DNA of 64,000 nucleotides from Oxalobacteraceae sp. CFBP 13730 (GTDB taxonomy: Bacteria; Pseudomonadota; Gammaproteobacteria; Burkholderiales; Burkholderiaceae_D): assembly GCA_014841835.1 (NCBI GenBank), contig JACYUQ010000001.1, positions 496,001 through 560,000 on the forward strand, read 5' to 3'. The notes beneath the pieces were generated by a model. The model searched no databases and was not told the DNA's origin. It worked only from the letters and a program-made list of their open reading frames with translations. A program made the translations under genes and the position numbers. Numbering within the stretch: the stretch's first letter is position 1; each line of letters opens with the position of its first letter. Of the stretch, positions 11,167 through 23,550 are shown piece after piece.

Positions 11167-13467
11167 TTACTCGATTTCGACCGTCTCGGCAGGGGCCGGT
11201 GGCGGGCTGACATCGCCCTCGGGGAACTCAAGCACCACGTCGTCCTTCTCGTTCAGGTCGACCGTCACGCGACCACCGTTGGTCAGGCGACCGAACAGCA
11301 GTTCGTCGGCCAGCGCCTTGCGGATCAGGTCCTGGATCAGGCGCGACATCGGGCGTGCACCCATCGACGGATCGAACCCTTTCTGGCCGAGGAACTTGCG
11401 CAGCTTCTCGGTGAAGATGGCTTCGACTTTTTTCTCGTGCAGCTGCTCTTCGAGCTGCATCAGGAACTTGTCGACGACGCGCAGGATGATGTCCTCGTCC
11501 AGCGCGCGGAAGCTGATGATCGCATCCAGACGGTTGCGGAACTCTGGCGTGAACATACGCTTGATATCGCCCATCTCGTCGCCCGCTTCACGCGAGTTGA
11601 CGAAACCGACCGAACGCTTGGTCAGGCTTTCCGCGCCCGCATTGGTGGTCATGATGATGATCACGTTGCGGAAGTCGGCCTTGCGACCGTTGTTGTCGGT
11701 CAGCGTGCCATGGTCCATCACCTGCAGCAGGATGTTGAAAATGTCCGGGTGGGCTTTTTCAATCTCGTCCAGCAGCAGCACGGTGTGCGGCTTCTTGGTG
11801 ATCGCTTCGGTCAGCAGGCCACCCTGGTCGAAACCAACATAGCCCGGTGGCGCACCGATCAGGCGCGAGACAGCGTGCCGCTCCATGTACTCGGACATGT
11901 CGAAGCGCACCAGCTCGATGCCCATGATGAAGGCCAGCTGCTTGGCGACCTCGGTCTTGCCGACACCGGTCGGGCCCGAGAACAGGAACGAACCGATCGG
12001 CTTGTCCGTCTTGCCAAGGCCGGCGCGCGCCATCTTGATCGCTGCCGACAGCGCTTCGATCGCCGGGTCTTGCCCGAACACGACGTTGCGCAGGTCGCGG
12101 TCGATCGTCTGCAGCTTGCTGCGATCGTCCTGATTGACCGACTGCGGCGGGATACGGGCGATCTTGGCAATGATGTCCTCGATCTCGGCCTTGCCGATCG
12201 TCTTCTTCTGCTTCGACTTCGGCAGCACGCGCTGGGCGGCGCCGGCTTCGTCGATCACGTCGATGGCCTTGTCGGGCAGATGACGGTCATTGATGAAGCG
12301 CGCAGCCAGTTCGGCCGCAGTCGTCAGCGCCGATGACGAGTACTTCACGCCGTGGTGCTCTTCGAAGCGCGATTTCAGGCCACGCAGGATCGCGATGGTC
12401 TGTTCGACCGTCGGCTCGTTGACGTCGACTTTCTGGAACCGGCGGGACAGCGCATGGTCTTTTTCGAACACGCCGCGGTACTCGGTGAACGTAGTCGCAC
12501 CGATGCACTTGAGCTGGCCATTGGCCAACGCGGGCTTGAGCAGGTTCGATGCGTCGAGCGTACCGCCCGATGCCGAACCGGCGCCGATGATCGTGTGGAT
12601 CTCGTCGATGAACAGGATGCCGTTCGGCGTGTCCTTGATCTGCTTGAGCACGGCCTTCAGACGCTGCTCGAAGTCACCGCGGTACTTGGTGCCGGCCAGC
12701 AGTGCGCCCATGTCCAGCGAGAACACGACGGCGTTCTGCAGGATTTCGGGCACGTCTTCCTGGACGATGCGCCATGCCAGGCCCTCGGCGATCGCGGTTT
12801 TACCCACGCCCGCCTCGCCCACCAGCAGCGGATTGTTCTTGCGGCGACGGCACAGGATCTGGATCACGCGATCGACTTCTTCTTCGCGCCCGATCAGCGG
12901 ATCGATCTTGCCGTCGGCAGCTGCCTTGTTCAGGTTTTGCGTGAACTGGTCCAGCGGGCTCTCTTTGGCCTGGCCTTCGACCTGCGCTTCCTCGACGCCT
13001 TCAGGCGCCTTGGAGGTGTCGACCTGCTGGTCCTTGCGCACGCCGTGCGAAATGAAATTGACCACGTCGAGACGGGTCACGCCCTGCTGGTGCAGGTAGT
13101 ACACCGCGTGCGAGTCCTTTTCGCCGAAGATCGCCACCAGCACGTTGGCGCCGGTCACTTCCTTCTTGCCATTGGACGCCGACTGCACGTGCATGATCGC
13201 GCGCTGGATCACGCGCTGGAAACCCAGCGTTGGCTGGGTGTCGACCTCGCCCGTGCCAGGCACGGTGGGGGTGTTATCGCCGATGAAATTCGTCAGGGTC
13301 TTGCGCAGGTCTTCAATATTGACCGCGCATGCACGCAGGACTTCGGCGGCCGAAGGATTATCGAGCAATGCCAACAGCAGGTGCTCCACGGTGATGAACT
13401 CGTGGCGTGCCTGGCGTGCCTCGACAAAGGCCATGTGTAGGGATACTTCAAGTTCCTGCGCAATCAT
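11167..13467 (-). CDS. clpA: ATP-dependent Clp protease ATP-binding subunit ClpA
   Basis: This is a hexameric AAA+ unfoldase that feeds substrates to ClpP. Its 766 residues comprise the Clp_N repeat domain (1-145), a first AAA+ module with Walker A GEAGVGKT at 217-224 and FIDEIH near 287, and a second AAA+ module with GPTGVGKT at 498-505. An acidic, proline-containing tail closes the protein. The ATG at 13467 has GGAGGAAGT just upstream and overlaps the clpS stop by 4 nt; an in-frame run to 13569 lies inside clpS and is not used. The length and ClpS partner distinguish it from ClpB and ClpC. Confidence 0.97.
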   Translation of the reverse strand: MIAQELEVSLHMAFVEARQARHEFITVEHLLLALLDNPSAAEVLRACAVNIEDLRKTLTNFIGDNTPTVPGTGEVDTQPTLGFQRVIQRAIMHVQSASNGKKEVTGANVLVAIFGEKDSHAVYYLHQQGVTRLDVVNFISHGVRKDQQVDTSKAPEGVEEAQVEGQAKESPLDQFTQNLNKAAADGKIDPLIGREEEVDRVIQILCRRRKNNPLLVGEAGVGKTAIAEGLAWRIVQEDVPEILQNAVVFSLDMGALLAGTKYRGDFEQRLKAVLKQIKDTPNGILFIDEIHTIIGAGSASGGTLDASNLLKPALANGQLKCIGATTFTEYRGVFEKDHALSRRFQKVDVNEPTVEQTIAILRGLKSRFEEHHGVKYSSSALTTAAELAARFINDRHLPDKAIDVIDEAGAAQRVLPKSKQKKTIGKAEIEDIIAKIARIPPQSVNQDDRSKLQTIDRDLRNVVFGQDPAIEALSAAIKMARAGLGKTDKPIGSFLFSGPTGVGKTEVAKQLAFIMGIELVRFDMSEYMERHAVSRLIGAPPGYVGFDQGGLLTEAITKKPHTVLLLDEIEKAHPDIFNILLQVMDHGTLTDNNGRKADFRNVIIIMTTNAGAESLTKRSVGFVNSREAGDEMGDIKRMFTPEFRNRLDAIISFRALDEDIILRVVDKFLMQLEEQLHEKKVEAIFTEKLRKFLGQKGFDPSMGARPMSRLIQDLIRKALADELLFGRLTNGGRVTVDLNEKDDVVLEFPEGDVSPPPAPAETVEIE

Positions 13468-13766
13468 ACTTCCTCCATCACGCACTGCAGGGGATGCCCT
13501 GCCTTGCGTGCATGCGTTAAGACAAACTCCACTTTGGTACACGCTATATCTTTGGAAAACACGCCGCACACCCCTTTGCCATTCTGGTGCACCGACAGCA
13601 TGATCTGCGTGGCCGTTTCCCGATCCTTGTTGAAATACTCCTGGATCACGGCCACGACAAATTCCATCGGCGTGTAATCATCGTTCAGTAGCGCCACCTG
13701 GTATAGCGGAGGCGGTTTGACGGTCTGCCGCTCTAGCAGTTGTTCAGTATCGTGCTTCGTTGCCAT
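13464..13766 (-). CDS. clpS: ClpA adaptor ClpS
   Basis: This adaptor delivers N-degron substrates to ClpAP. The 100-residue protein has the conserved core [15 protein letters not shown] (about 24-38), which forms the N-end-residue pocket, and a later [13 protein letters not shown] helix. It is coupled to clpA by an ATGA overlap, the usual arrangement. Its N-terminal 20 residues are the flexible extension that enters the ClpA pore. Confidence 0.96.
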   Translation of the reverse strand: MATKHDTEQLLERQTVKPPPLYQVALLNDDYTPMEFVVAVIQEYFNKDRETATQIMLSVHQNGKGVCGVFSKDIACTKVEFVLTHARKAGHPLQCVMEEV

Positions 13767-13938
13767 GGGGTATTCTAATACTTCCGAGGTTGGTGCCGAG
13801 CGTAAACATCAGCTCGTTTTCTGATATTTCCATCTTACGCTTTTTCGGATAACTGCGCAGATGGCGTTTCGATTGCCGAAATCAAGTGCGGCGCGCAGGA
13901 ATACCGTGAAAAATTTGACAACCCGCGCCCCAAACCCC

Positions 13939-13967
13939 TTGACTTGCGTGATTATTCCACCAACAAT
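13939..13967 (+). promoter_or_regulatory. Possible promoter of the cold-shock gene
   Basis: TTGACT and AACAAT are separated by 17 bp. Use of this site would give a leader of roughly 110 nt before the csp ATG, in keeping with long csp leaders. The -10 matches only four of six bases, so this is tentative. The rest of the 316-bp gap between clpS and csp (13767-14082) also has to hold the clpS promoter, which I could not place. Confidence 0.35.
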
Positions 13968-14082
13968 GCAGTCATCGACTTTGTACTTATGTACGCGTTG
14001 ATAAGCAGTTAGCAGGCTGAGGAGGGCAAGAAGATTCTTGCTTTTATGGCTCGTGTGATTTGTTAAATTTGAAAGTTCTTTT

Positions 14083-14286
14083 ATGGCAACTGGTACTGTT
14101 AAGTGGTTCAATGATTCCAAAGGCTTTGGCTTCATCACGCCTGATGACGGCGGCGAGGATCTGTTCGCACACTTCTCCGCAATCAACATGAACGGTTTTA
14201 AGACCCTCAAAGAAGGTCAAAAAGTCCAATTCGAAGTCACGCAAGGCCCTAAAGGCAAGCAAGCTTCCAACATCCAGGGTAACTAA
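14083..14286 (+). CDS. Cold-shock domain protein, CspA family
   Basis: This is a single OB-fold nucleic-acid chaperone of 67 residues. RNP1 (KGFGFI, about 13-18) and RNP2 (DLFAHF, about 27-32) are intact. Such proteins melt mRNA structure. Paralogues are not separable by sequence, so I give no number. The upstream stretch lacks a strong Shine-Dalgarno, and a strong terminator follows the stop by 20 nt. Expression is probably monocistronic and leader-controlled. Confidence 0.96.
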   Translation: MATGTVKWFNDSKGFGFITPDDGGEDLFAHFSAINMNGFKTLKEGQKVQFEVTQGPKGKQASNIQGN

Positions 14287-14306
14287 TCATACCCCTCCCG
14301 GAAGTG

Positions 14307-14337
14307 AAAAACCCCACTCTCGCAGTGGGGTTTTTTT
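14307..14337. terminator. Bidirectional terminator between csp and icd
   Basis: ACCCCACT-ctcgc-AGTGGGGT is flanked by A4 on the left and T7 on the right. It serves csp on the plus strand and, a little less well, the convergent icd on the minus strand. Confidence 0.93.
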
Positions 14338-14363
14338 CGCCTGCCACAACGGCAGGCGGCGCG

Positions 14364-15617
14364 TTACAGATGCTCGATCAGTACTTCGCCAAAGCCTGAG
14401 CACGATACCTGCGTCGCCCCTTCCATCAGGCGCGCAAAATCGTACGTGACTTTTTTCGAGACAATTGCCTTGCCCATCGCCGCGATGATCAGGTCGGCCG
14501 CCTCGCTCCAGCCCATGTGGCGCAGCATCATTTCGGCCGACAGGATGAGTGAACCGGGATTGACGTAATCCTTGCCGGCGTATTTCGGCGCCGTGCCATG
14601 GGTAGCCTCGAACATCGCCACCGAATCGGACATGTTCGCGCCCGGCGCGATGCCGATGCCGCCGACCTGGGCCGCCAGTGCATCGGAAATATAATCGCCG
14701 TTCAGGTTCAGCGTGGCAATCACGCTGTATTCAGCGGGACGCAGCAGGATCTGCTGCAGGAAGGCGTCGGCGATCGAGTCCTTGATCATGATGTCGCGCC
14801 CGGTCTTCGGATTCTTGAGCTTGCACCATGGGCCGCCATCGAACAGCGCGGCGCCGAATTCCTTCTGCGCCAGCGCGTAACCCCAGTCCCGGAAGCCCCC
14901 TTCCGTGAACTTCATGATATTGCCCTTGTGGACCAGGGTCACCGATGGCTTGTCATGGTCGATCGCATACTGGATCGCCTTGCGCACGAGGCGTTCGGTG
15001 CCTTCGATCGACACGGGCTTGAGGCCAAGAGCCGACGTGGCCGGGAAACGGATCTTCGACACGCCCAGCTCCGCTTTCAGGAACGCAATCAGCTTCTGCG
15101 CACCGTCCGAGCCGGCCTCCCATTCGATGCCTGCATAGATGTCTTCGGAGTTTTCACGGAAGATGACCATGTCGGTCTTTTCCGGCTGCTTCAGTGGCGA
15201 CGGCACGCCGGTGAAATAGCGCACCGGGCGCAGGCAGACGTACAGATCGAGTTCCTGGCGCAGTGCGACATTGAGCGAGCGGATGCCGCCGCCGACTGGC
15301 GTGGTCAGCGGGCCCTTGATCGAGACCACATACGCCTTCAGCACGTCGAGCACTTCGGCCGGCAGCCAGACATCGGCGCCATACAGCCTGGTCGCCTTTT
15401 CACCGGCGAAGATCTCCATCCACGCAATGCTGCGTTCACCGCCGTAGGCCTTGCGCACAGCCGCATCGACCACCTTCTTCATCACCGGCGTGATGTCCGC
15501 ACCCGTGCCGTCACCCTCGATATACGGAATGATTGGCGTGGCCGGCACATTCAGGCTGAAATCGGCGTTGACGGTGATCTTCTGGCCCGCAGGCGGGACG
15601 GTGATATGCTGGTACAT
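14364..15617 (-). CDS. icd: Isocitrate dehydrogenase (NADP+), homodimeric type
   Basis: This TCA-cycle enzyme oxidatively decarboxylates isocitrate to 2-oxoglutarate. The 417-residue protein matches the E. coli Icd type, with the substrate loop [18 protein letters not shown] (including the serine that IDH kinase phosphorylates in enterics) and [17 protein letters not shown]. The ATG at 15617 ([11 protein letters not shown]) follows GGAGAA by 5 nt; the longer frame to 15677 lacks support. A monomeric, non-homologous NADP-IDH lies only 0.8 kb away, so this isolate has two types. Confidence 0.96.
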   Translation of the reverse strand: MYQHITVPPAGQKITVNADFSLNVPATPIIPYIEGDGTGADITPVMKKVVDAAVRKAYGGERSIAWMEIFAGEKATRLYGADVWLPAEVLDVLKAYVVSIKGPLTTPVGGGIRSLNVALRQELDLYVCLRPVRYFTGVPSPLKQPEKTDMVIFRENSEDIYAGIEWEAGSDGAQKLIAFLKAELGVSKIRFPATSALGLKPVSIEGTERLVRKAIQYAIDHDKPSVTLVHKGNIMKFTEGGFRDWGYALAQKEFGAALFDGGPWCKLKNPKTGRDIMIKDSIADAFLQQILLRPAEYSVIATLNLNGDYISDALAAQVGGIGIAPGANMSDSVAMFEATHGTAPKYAGKDYVNPGSLILSAEMMLRHMGWSEAADLIIAAMGKAIVSKKVTYDFARLMEGATQVSCSGFGEVLIEHL

Positions 15618-15798
15618 CAGGTTCTCCAGGTGGGTGGCGAAAGGCGGTGCGAACGACGTGACGAACTGCGTTACCAACTCGCTTACAATGTCGCCGTTGC
15701 CAGCGGCAGCCGATGGCTGCTCTTCATTATGCCCCAGTATTTTGCCATATCGCCACGCTAGCGGTTGGCCACCCTCTCATTCGCTTTACTGCATCGTC

Positions 15799-16365
15799 AT
15801 GTCCCTGATTCTCTTCAATAAACCGTTCCAGGTCCTGTGCCAGTTCTCTCCACAGGATGGTCGCGAGTCGCTTGCCGACTACCTCAAGATTCCCGGCATT
15901 TACCCCGCCGGTCGGCTCGACGCCGACAGCGAAGGCCTGATGCTGTTGACCGACGACGGCCAGCTCCAGCACAAGATCGCCCATCCGGATCACAAGGAAG
16001 CCAAGACCTATCTGGTACAGGTCGATGGCGTGCCCGATGCCGCCGCCATGGCGCGCCTGCAGGCGCCGCTCGACCTGGGCGACTTCGTCACCAAGCCGTG
16101 CCGCGCCGCGCGGATTGCCGAGCCCGAGTGGCTGTGGCCGCGCAATCCGCCGATCCGCGCGCGCCAGGACAAGCCCACCAGCTGGCTTGCCATCACGCTC
16201 GAAGAAGGCAAGAACCGGCAGGTGCGCCGGATGACGGCCGCCGTGGGCTTGCCGACGCTGCGCCTGGTGCGCAGCAGTATCGGCCCGTTTTCCCTCAGCA
16301 CGCATCCATTGCTGCCGGGCGAATTCATCGACGTGCCGGCCTACTCGCGCCACGCGGGCAAATAA
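15799..16365 (+). CDS. rluE: 23S rRNA pseudouridine synthase, RluE-like
   Basis: This member of the RsuA/RluB-E-F family isomerises a uridine in rRNA. It is short (188 residues) and lacks the N-terminal S4 domain, as RluE does. The catalytic aspartate is Asp41 in GRLDADSEGL, and the C-terminal ITLEEGKNRQVRRMTAAVGLPTLRL motif is typical. The start MSLILFNKPF was chosen by family alignment; in-frame sequence upstream to 15451 lies antisense to icd. It is divergent from icd and ends at a shared terminator. Confidence 0.88.
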   Translation: MSLILFNKPFQVLCQFSPQDGRESLADYLKIPGIYPAGRLDADSEGLMLLTDDGQLQHKIAHPDHKEAKTYLVQVDGVPDAAAMARLQAPLDLGDFVTKPCRAARIAEPEWLWPRNPPIRARQDKPTSWLAITLEEGKNRQVRRMTAAVGLPTLRLVRSSIGPFSLSTHPLLPGEFIDVPAYSRHAGK

Positions 16366-16396
16366 AAAACCCGCCGACCTTGCGGTCGGCGGGTTT
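16364..16396. terminator. Terminator shared by rluE and monomeric icd
   Basis: AACCCGCCGACC-ttgc-GGTCGGCGGGTT is a perfect 12-bp stem. On the minus strand it is followed by a T6 run, so it is strongest for the monomeric IDH gene; on the plus strand TTT follows. Confidence 0.93.
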
Positions 16397-16417
16397 CAGT
16401 TACAGCAGCCGTTCAGT

Positions 16418-18649
<2,232 letters not shown>

Positions 18650-18974
18650 GCACATTTTCCTCGGTAATCGCGACAACGTCGCGCGTAGTAAAAACTGACA
18701 ATTGGCCACAGCCCATCAATAGATGCGCTGCGGGCACTGGGCGCCGATGCCGGACATTCTACCCCTGTCTGCGACGGGAGGGCCAGAGCGCACCGGCGTA
18801 CATTCCGACGGTTGGGCGGCCGCTTCGTGCAAGGCCGCGAAACCTGTATTCAACGCCAGTCTTCTATAAGACATAAGACGCGCCATATTATGCCCCACCT
18901 TTGCGGCGGACACCAGTTTTTACGTTATCGACAACCCGGTCATGCATTCCGGATGGAAAAATGGAAGCGCCAAG

Positions 18975-19011
18975 CAAAAAAACCCGCCAGGACCGAAGTC
19001 GGGCGGGTCTT
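18975..19011 (-). terminator. Intrinsic terminator of rpsT
   Basis: The ACCCGCC/GGCGGGT stem, with an inner GAC-ttcg-GTC, ends in seven T on the minus strand. It lies about 53 nt after the rpsT stop. The rest of the gap between rpsT and the monomeric IDH gene (18650-18974) should hold the IDH promoter; I see no other feature in it. Confidence 0.9.
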
Positions 19012-19063
19012 TCCACTGCACAGAACTTGCCTGCGCGGCCCGAAGGCCGCACGCACGCGGGCT

Positions 19064-19330
19064 TTACGCCGACAGTGCTTTCAGGGCTGCAGCCAGGCGG
19101 CTCTTGTGGCGCGCTGCTTTGTTCTTGTGGATGATTTTCTTGTCAGCGATGCTGTCGATTTTCGACACGGACTGCTGGAAGATCAGGGTCGCGGCTTCTT
19201 TGTCGCCAGCCTGGATGGCTTTGCGAGCTGCCTTGATTGCGGTACGCAGGGTCGAACGCTGCGACGAGTTGTGCGCGTTTTGCTTAACTGCTTGACGAGC
19301 GCGTTTGCGCGCTTGTGCGGTATTTGCCAT
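19064..19330 (-). CDS. rpsT: 30S ribosomal protein S20
   Basis: This basic 88-residue protein binds 16S rRNA early in small-subunit assembly. The start [13 protein letters not shown] and the motif [30 protein letters not shown] are diagnostic. A TAGGAAAT precedes the ATG at 19330; the upstream in-frame codons are not used. As in many betaproteobacteria it is divergent from murJ and has its own terminator. Confidence 0.97.
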   Translation of the reverse strand: MANTAQARKRARQAVKQNAHNSSQRSTLRTAIKAARKAIQAGDKEAATLIFQQSVSKIDSIADKKIIHKNKAARHKSRLAAALKALSA

Positions 19331-19525
19331 GGAATTTCCTAAATCGGGGTCAAGTTGCGTTTGCAAACATTAGCGACTGTTAAACCGGCGCAGGAGCCTG
19401 CCCAACGATTAGTGTCTGCTAACAGAATTCAGTACAGCCCATGATTATAGCGAAGCTTTCAAGTATGGGCAATTCAAAATTCAAAGATTGTCGGCCGGAT
19501 GTCTGTACCGGTCGAGTTGCACCAG

Positions 19526-19531
19526 TATAAT
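19526..19531 (+). promoter_or_regulatory. Perfect TATAAT -10 box 8 nt before the murJ ATG
   Basis: A consensus -10 hexamer is followed by 8 nt and then the murJ start codon. No Shine-Dalgarno fits between them and no clear -35 lies at 16-18 bp. If used, transcription would begin at or within 2 nt of the ATG, giving a leaderless mRNA. Confidence 0.45.
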
Positions 19532-19539
19532 CTCGCGCC

Positions 19540-21090
19540 ATGAACCTGCTCAGAACCCTCGCTGCCATTTCCAGCATGACGATGCTTTCGCGCGTCACCG
19601 GCCTCTTGCGTGAAAGCCTGTTTGCGCGCGCTTTCGGCGCCTCGGCCTATACCGATGCCTTCATCATCGCGTTCCGCCTGCCCAACCTGCTGCGGCGTCT
19701 GTTTGCCGAAGGCGCGTTCTCGCAAGCGTTCGTGCCGATCCTGTCCGAATACAAGACGCAGCATGGCGACGTGGCCACCAAGACGCTGGTCGACCACGTC
19801 GCCACGTCGCTGCTGTGGGCCACGGTGCTCACCAGTATCGTGGGCATCATCGGCGCCCCGCTCCTGATCATGGTCCTGGCGGGCGACCTGCGCGAGACGC
19901 CAGGCGCCTACAACGCATCGGTCATCATGACCCAGATGATGTTCCCGTACATCGCCTGCATGTCGTTCGTCGCACTGGCTGGCGGCATCCTGAATACCTG
20001 GCGCCAGTTCAAGATCCCCGCATTCACGCCGGTGCTGCTGAACCTGTCGTTCATCTTCGCCTCGCTCGTGCTCGTCAATTACCTCGAGCAACCGATCTAC
20101 GCGATGGCGATTGCGGTCTGCGTCGGCGGCGTGCTGCAGGTGGCGATCCAGATTCCGTCGCTCGTGAAAATCGGCATGTTGCCGCGCATCTCGTTCAATC
20201 CGATGACGGGCCTGCGCGACGCCGGCGTGCGCCGCATGCTCAAGAAGATGGGTCCGGCCGTGTTCGCCGTGTCCGCAGCCCAGATCAGCCTGTTGATCAA
20301 TACCGGCATCGCCGCCAGCCTCGCCGCCGGCGCCGTCTCGGCCCTGCAGTATGCGGACCGCCTGATGGAGTTCCCGACCGCGATGCTGGGCGTGGCGCTG
20401 GGCACGATCCTGCTGCCATCGCTGTCGAAAGCCAATAGCGAAGGCGATACCGCGGAATACGCGGCGCTGCTCAACTGGGGCCTGCGCCTGACCTTCCTGC
20501 TCGCCCTGCCGGCCGCGGTTGGCATGGCCACGCTGGCGGTGCCGATGATTGCTACCCTCTTCCACTACGGGAAATTCGACGATGCAGCGCTGGTCAATTC
20601 ATCGCTGCCGCTGATGGCCTACAGCGCCGGCCTGCTCGGCATCATCCTCGTCAAGATCCTGGCGCCGGCGTTCTACGCCCGCCAGGACGTCAAGACGCCG
20701 GTGCGCATCGCCGTTGCCGTGCTGGTTGCAACGCAACTGATGAACCTGATCTTCGTGCCGCTGATGGGCGTGGCGGGCCTGGCCCTGTCGATTGGCCTGG
20801 GCGCCTGCATCAATGCCACCTGCCTGTACATCGGCCTGCGCAAACGCGGCATCTATACGCCGCAGCCGGGCTGGGGCAAGTTCTTCCTGAAGCTTGCCAT
20901 CGGTGTGGCGGCAATGGGCGCCGTGGCCTGGTTTGGGCAGGCGCAGTTCGACTGGGCGGCGATGAAAGCCACGCCCGGCCTGCGCATCGGTGCGCTGCTG
21001 GGCATCATCGTGGCCAGCGCCGTGACCTACTTTGCGATGCTTGCGCTGCTGGGATTCCGGCCGCGCGACTTCCGGCGCCGCGCGGCCTGA
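19540..21090 (+). CDS. murJ: Lipid II flippase MurJ
   Basis: This polytopic inner-membrane protein moves lipid II across the membrane for peptidoglycan synthesis. It is 516 residues, with about 14 hydrophobic segments. The conserved N terminus (SRVTGLLRESLFARAFG, then YTDAFIIAFRLPNLLRRLFAEGAF) contains the functionally important arginines. It lies divergent from rpsT and ends 7 bp from the convergent hydrolase gene. The start has no Shine-Dalgarno but sits right behind a TATAAT box. Confidence 0.96.
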   Translation: MNLLRTLAAISSMTMLSRVTGLLRESLFARAFGASAYTDAFIIAFRLPNLLRRLFAEGAFSQAFVPILSEYKTQHGDVATKTLVDHVATSLLWATVLTSIVGIIGAPLLIMVLAGDLRETPGAYNASVIMTQMMFPYIACMSFVALAGGILNTWRQFKIPAFTPVLLNLSFIFASLVLVNYLEQPIYAMAIAVCVGGVLQVAIQIPSLVKIGMLPRISFNPMTGLRDAGVRRMLKKMGPAVFAVSAAQISLLINTGIAASLAAGAVSALQYADRLMEFPTAMLGVALGTILLPSLSKANSEGDTAEYAALLNWGLRLTFLLALPAAVGMATLAVPMIATLFHYGKFDDAALVNSSLPLMAYSAGLLGIILVKILAPAFYARQDVKTPVRIAVAVLVATQLMNLIFVPLMGVAGLALSIGLGACINATCLYIGLRKRGIYTPQPGWGKFFLKLAIGVAAMGAVAWFGQAQFDWAAMKATPGLRIGALLGIIVASAVTYFAMLALLGFRPRDFRRRAA

Positions 21091-21097
21091 GCGCCCC

Positions 21098-22669
21098 TCA
21101 GTCTGCGCCGCCCCGGCGCAGCGCTGCGATCCGTGCCACGGCGTTGCGCTGGTTCGGATCGGCCGCGACGGCTTTTTCGTAGGCCGCAATGGCTGACCTG
21201 GTGTCGCCGAGCGCCTCGTACGCCTCGCCTTCACTGTCGAACGCGTTGGCGAACGTCGGTTCGAGGAACGTGGCCAGCTTGAACAGCTCAAGCGCGCCGC
21301 GCGCGTTCTTTGCCCGCAGCAGCTGGTAGCCCAGCGTATTCATGTTCATGGGGCTGAGCTTGAAGTCGGGCGAGCGTGCCACCATCCCGGCGTGGATCGA
21401 CTGCGCATCCTGGAAGCCGGCCCTGGCGAACGCACGCAGGAAGTCGGCTTCGCCAAGGAGTACATGCCGCGCCGGCGTGAATGCCATCGACATCACCTGC
21501 GGGCCGATACCATGGCGCGCCGGCGACTGCTTCAGCCATGCAAAGGCGTCGGTGTCCTGCTTCAGATACGCGTCCAGGAACCGGCGCACATACAGTGCCC
21601 CGCTACGGTACGCCTGCAGCACGTCGGCACGCGCATAGTCGCCGAACGCAGCATCGTCGGCAAAGCGCACATGCCACGCGCTGAAATCCGGATGCGTCAT
21701 CGGCGGCAGCGTCGCGACATACACGTCGGAATAGGTCATCGTGTTGAGGTAACTCTTGCCGAGCATGTCCTTGCGCTCCATGACTTCTGCGGACGGCGCA
21801 CGCGCGCCCAGGTACAGCATCGGCACCGCCGTGCGCGCTGGCTGCACATAACCCGCCGCGCCCCACACTTTCGGGTGATACCGGATGGAGCCGTCCAGGC
21901 TGACCAGCGCCTTGATGCGGCTGGAACGCGCCGCGGCAAACACATTGGCCATACCGCCCCAGCTGAAACCTGCCACCGCCACATTGCCGATGTCGGCCTG
22001 CGGCAGCGTCTGCGCATAATTGGCAAGGAACGCGATATCGGCAGCCTGCGCCTCGACGCCTTCGACGTCGTCGGTCATCATGACCGAGCGTGCGCCCAGG
22101 CTGCGGCTGGCGAGCACCACATAACCATGGCTGGCCAGGTATTCGCACAGGTCGATGTTTTCATGCGCTTGCGCGGCAAAGCTGGGCGCGTAGATCACCA
22201 CCGGAAAGCGGCCTGCAGCAGCTGCTGCATCACGCACGGCCAGCGTCGGCGCGCCGTAGAGCGCTTTCTGCGGTCCGGCCATCCAGCCTGCCCGCTGCTT
22301 GCTTGCTTCGGCGGCCGGCGCGGTGAAGTCGACATCATTCAGGCTGGTCTGCTGATAATCTGCGGCCAGCATCGGCGCGCCGCCAGCACGCCTGGCTGGA
22401 TACCAGACCAGCATCTGGATTGGCCGGCCAGGCGCAGCATTGCCGGCCTTGCCGAATGCATCGACCTGCGGCTCGAGCAGCCGGCTGTAGTCATATTGCT
22501 GGATGACGCGCAGGCCAACGGCATGCGGGCCGGCCTCAGGGATCAGATTTGGCGCGGCAGGCGCCGGCACGCCGGCGCTGGCACTGACATTGACACTGAC
22601 ACTGGCGGCGATGGAAAGGAAGATCAGGACGGGACGCAGGCTCATTGGCGACTTGATTGGCGACTTCAT
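21098..22669 (-). CDS. Secreted alpha/beta hydrolase with C-terminal TPR
   Basis: The 523 residues start with a signal peptide (about 1-32). An alpha/beta-hydrolase domain of the dienelactone hydrolase/platelet-activating-factor acetylhydrolase type follows, with nucleophile Ser236 in GFSWGG. The last ~75 residues (GALELFKLATFLEPTFANAF, then TRSAIAAYEKAVAADP) form two TPR units. I took the ATG at 22669, 7 nt after the upstream stop; the next Met (22645) is an alternative, and neither has a strong ribosome site. It forms an operon with the NTF2-like gene. The substrate is unknown; the TPR tail suggests docking to a partner. Confidence 0.75.
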   Translation of the reverse strand: MKSPIKSPMSLRPVLIFLSIAASVSVNVSASAGVPAPAAPNLIPEAGPHAVGLRVIQQYDYSRLLEPQVDAFGKAGNAAPGRPIQMLVWYPARRAGGAPMLAADYQQTSLNDVDFTAPAAEASKQRAGWMAGPQKALYGAPTLAVRDAAAAAGRFPVVIYAPSFAAQAHENIDLCEYLASHGYVVLASRSLGARSVMMTDDVEGVEAQAADIAFLANYAQTLPQADIGNVAVAGFSWGGMANVFAAARSSRIKALVSLDGSIRYHPKVWGAAGYVQPARTAVPMLYLGARAPSAEVMERKDMLGKSYLNTMTYSDVYVATLPPMTHPDFSAWHVRFADDAAFGDYARADVLQAYRSGALYVRRFLDAYLKQDTDAFAWLKQSPARHGIGPQVMSMAFTPARHVLLGEADFLRAFARAGFQDAQSIHAGMVARSPDFKLSPMNMNTLGYQLLRAKNARGALELFKLATFLEPTFANAFDSEGEAYEALGDTRSAIAAYEKAVAADPNQRNAVARIAALRRGGAD

Positions 22670-22676
22670 TGGCTGT

Positions 22677-23156
22677 TCACTTGGCTGGTGCGGCCGGCGG
22701 CCGGATTGGCGTGTACTGCGCAGAGACCAGCTTCCAGGCGCCGTCCTGCTGCAGCGCCACGAAGCTCGAGCGCACCGCGGCTGTGCGGGTTTGCCCGCCA
22801 ACCGTCATGACGTAAGACATCTTCGCGAGCACGACGGCGGTATTGCCCAGCACGCGCGGCATGATCTCGTCGACGGTGATTGCCGGCAACGGCTTGTCAT
22901 CATGCTTGACATAGAACGACAGCATCTTCGCGCGCGGGTCGACCTCGCCGATTGGGGAAATCTCGATGTAGTTCTCGGCCGTCAGCGCTTCGAGTGTGGC
23001 GCGATCGAACGTGCCTTGCGCCGTGGCGAAGCGCTGCACCAGTTCGCTGACTGACTGTTCGGGTGTGGCGGCCTGGGCGGTCGTGATCGACTGGCAGGCG
23101 AGCGCGCCCGCAATGCATAACATGTTGCTGCAACGGCGCGACAGGACAGAAATCAT
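22677..23156 (-). CDS. Secreted NTF2-like (SnoaL/DUF4440) protein
   Basis: This 159-residue protein has a signal peptide (to about residue 29) followed by one NTF2-fold domain: FATAQGTFDRATLEALTAENYIEISPIGE, later SFVALQQDGAWKLVSAQYTPI. Proteins of this fold are enzymes, binding domains or immunity proteins, so no reaction can be assigned. A GAGGAG site lies 4 nt before the ATG. It is the first gene of a two-gene operon with the hydrolase-TPR protein. Confidence 0.78.
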   Translation of the reverse strand: MISVLSRRCSNMLCIAGALACQSITTAQAATPEQSVSELVQRFATAQGTFDRATLEALTAENYIEISPIGEVDPRAKMLSFYVKHDDKPLPAITVDEIMPRVLGNTAVVLAKMSYVMTVGGQTRTAAVRSSFVALQQDGAWKLVSAQYTPIRPPAAPAK

Positions 23157-23550
23157 GCGACTCCTCGTAAAGTTGGTTAGCGCCGACAGTGGCGTTACGG
23201 TGACGGTCGATCATAGCAATCCGCGTTATCGTTGCCTATTAAAAACGGATGCATATGTCTGCCGGGTTACTGCGCCGTGCGAATGGAGTTCGCCACAACG
23301 AATCGAGTCAGCTGCAAACGATAAAGTCTGTTAAGCAATTGTGGTCTGCCGGTGCTTCTGCGACTTGTCTTGGGTACAGCAGGAACGCGCACTGAGCAAT
23401 GTTGACAATCTGTTTTCGACCAGAAGCGGTCCTTGTGACATTGTGTGATTTATGCCGCTTGTCCATCTGCTATGCTCAATCAAGCCAGATATGCTAATGA
23501 CAATGGCTAAACACGCGAAATAAACATAGCCTCAGCGTAGGAAATAAAAA
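23157..23550. other. Intergenic stretch at the left edge of the accessory islet
   Basis: This 394-bp stretch has no supported gene. GC content falls visibly from about 23220 on, marking the transition from core DNA to the islet. It should hold the promoter of the NTF2-like gene (minus strand) and of the small membrane protein (plus strand). I could not place either with confidence. Confidence 0.6.
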
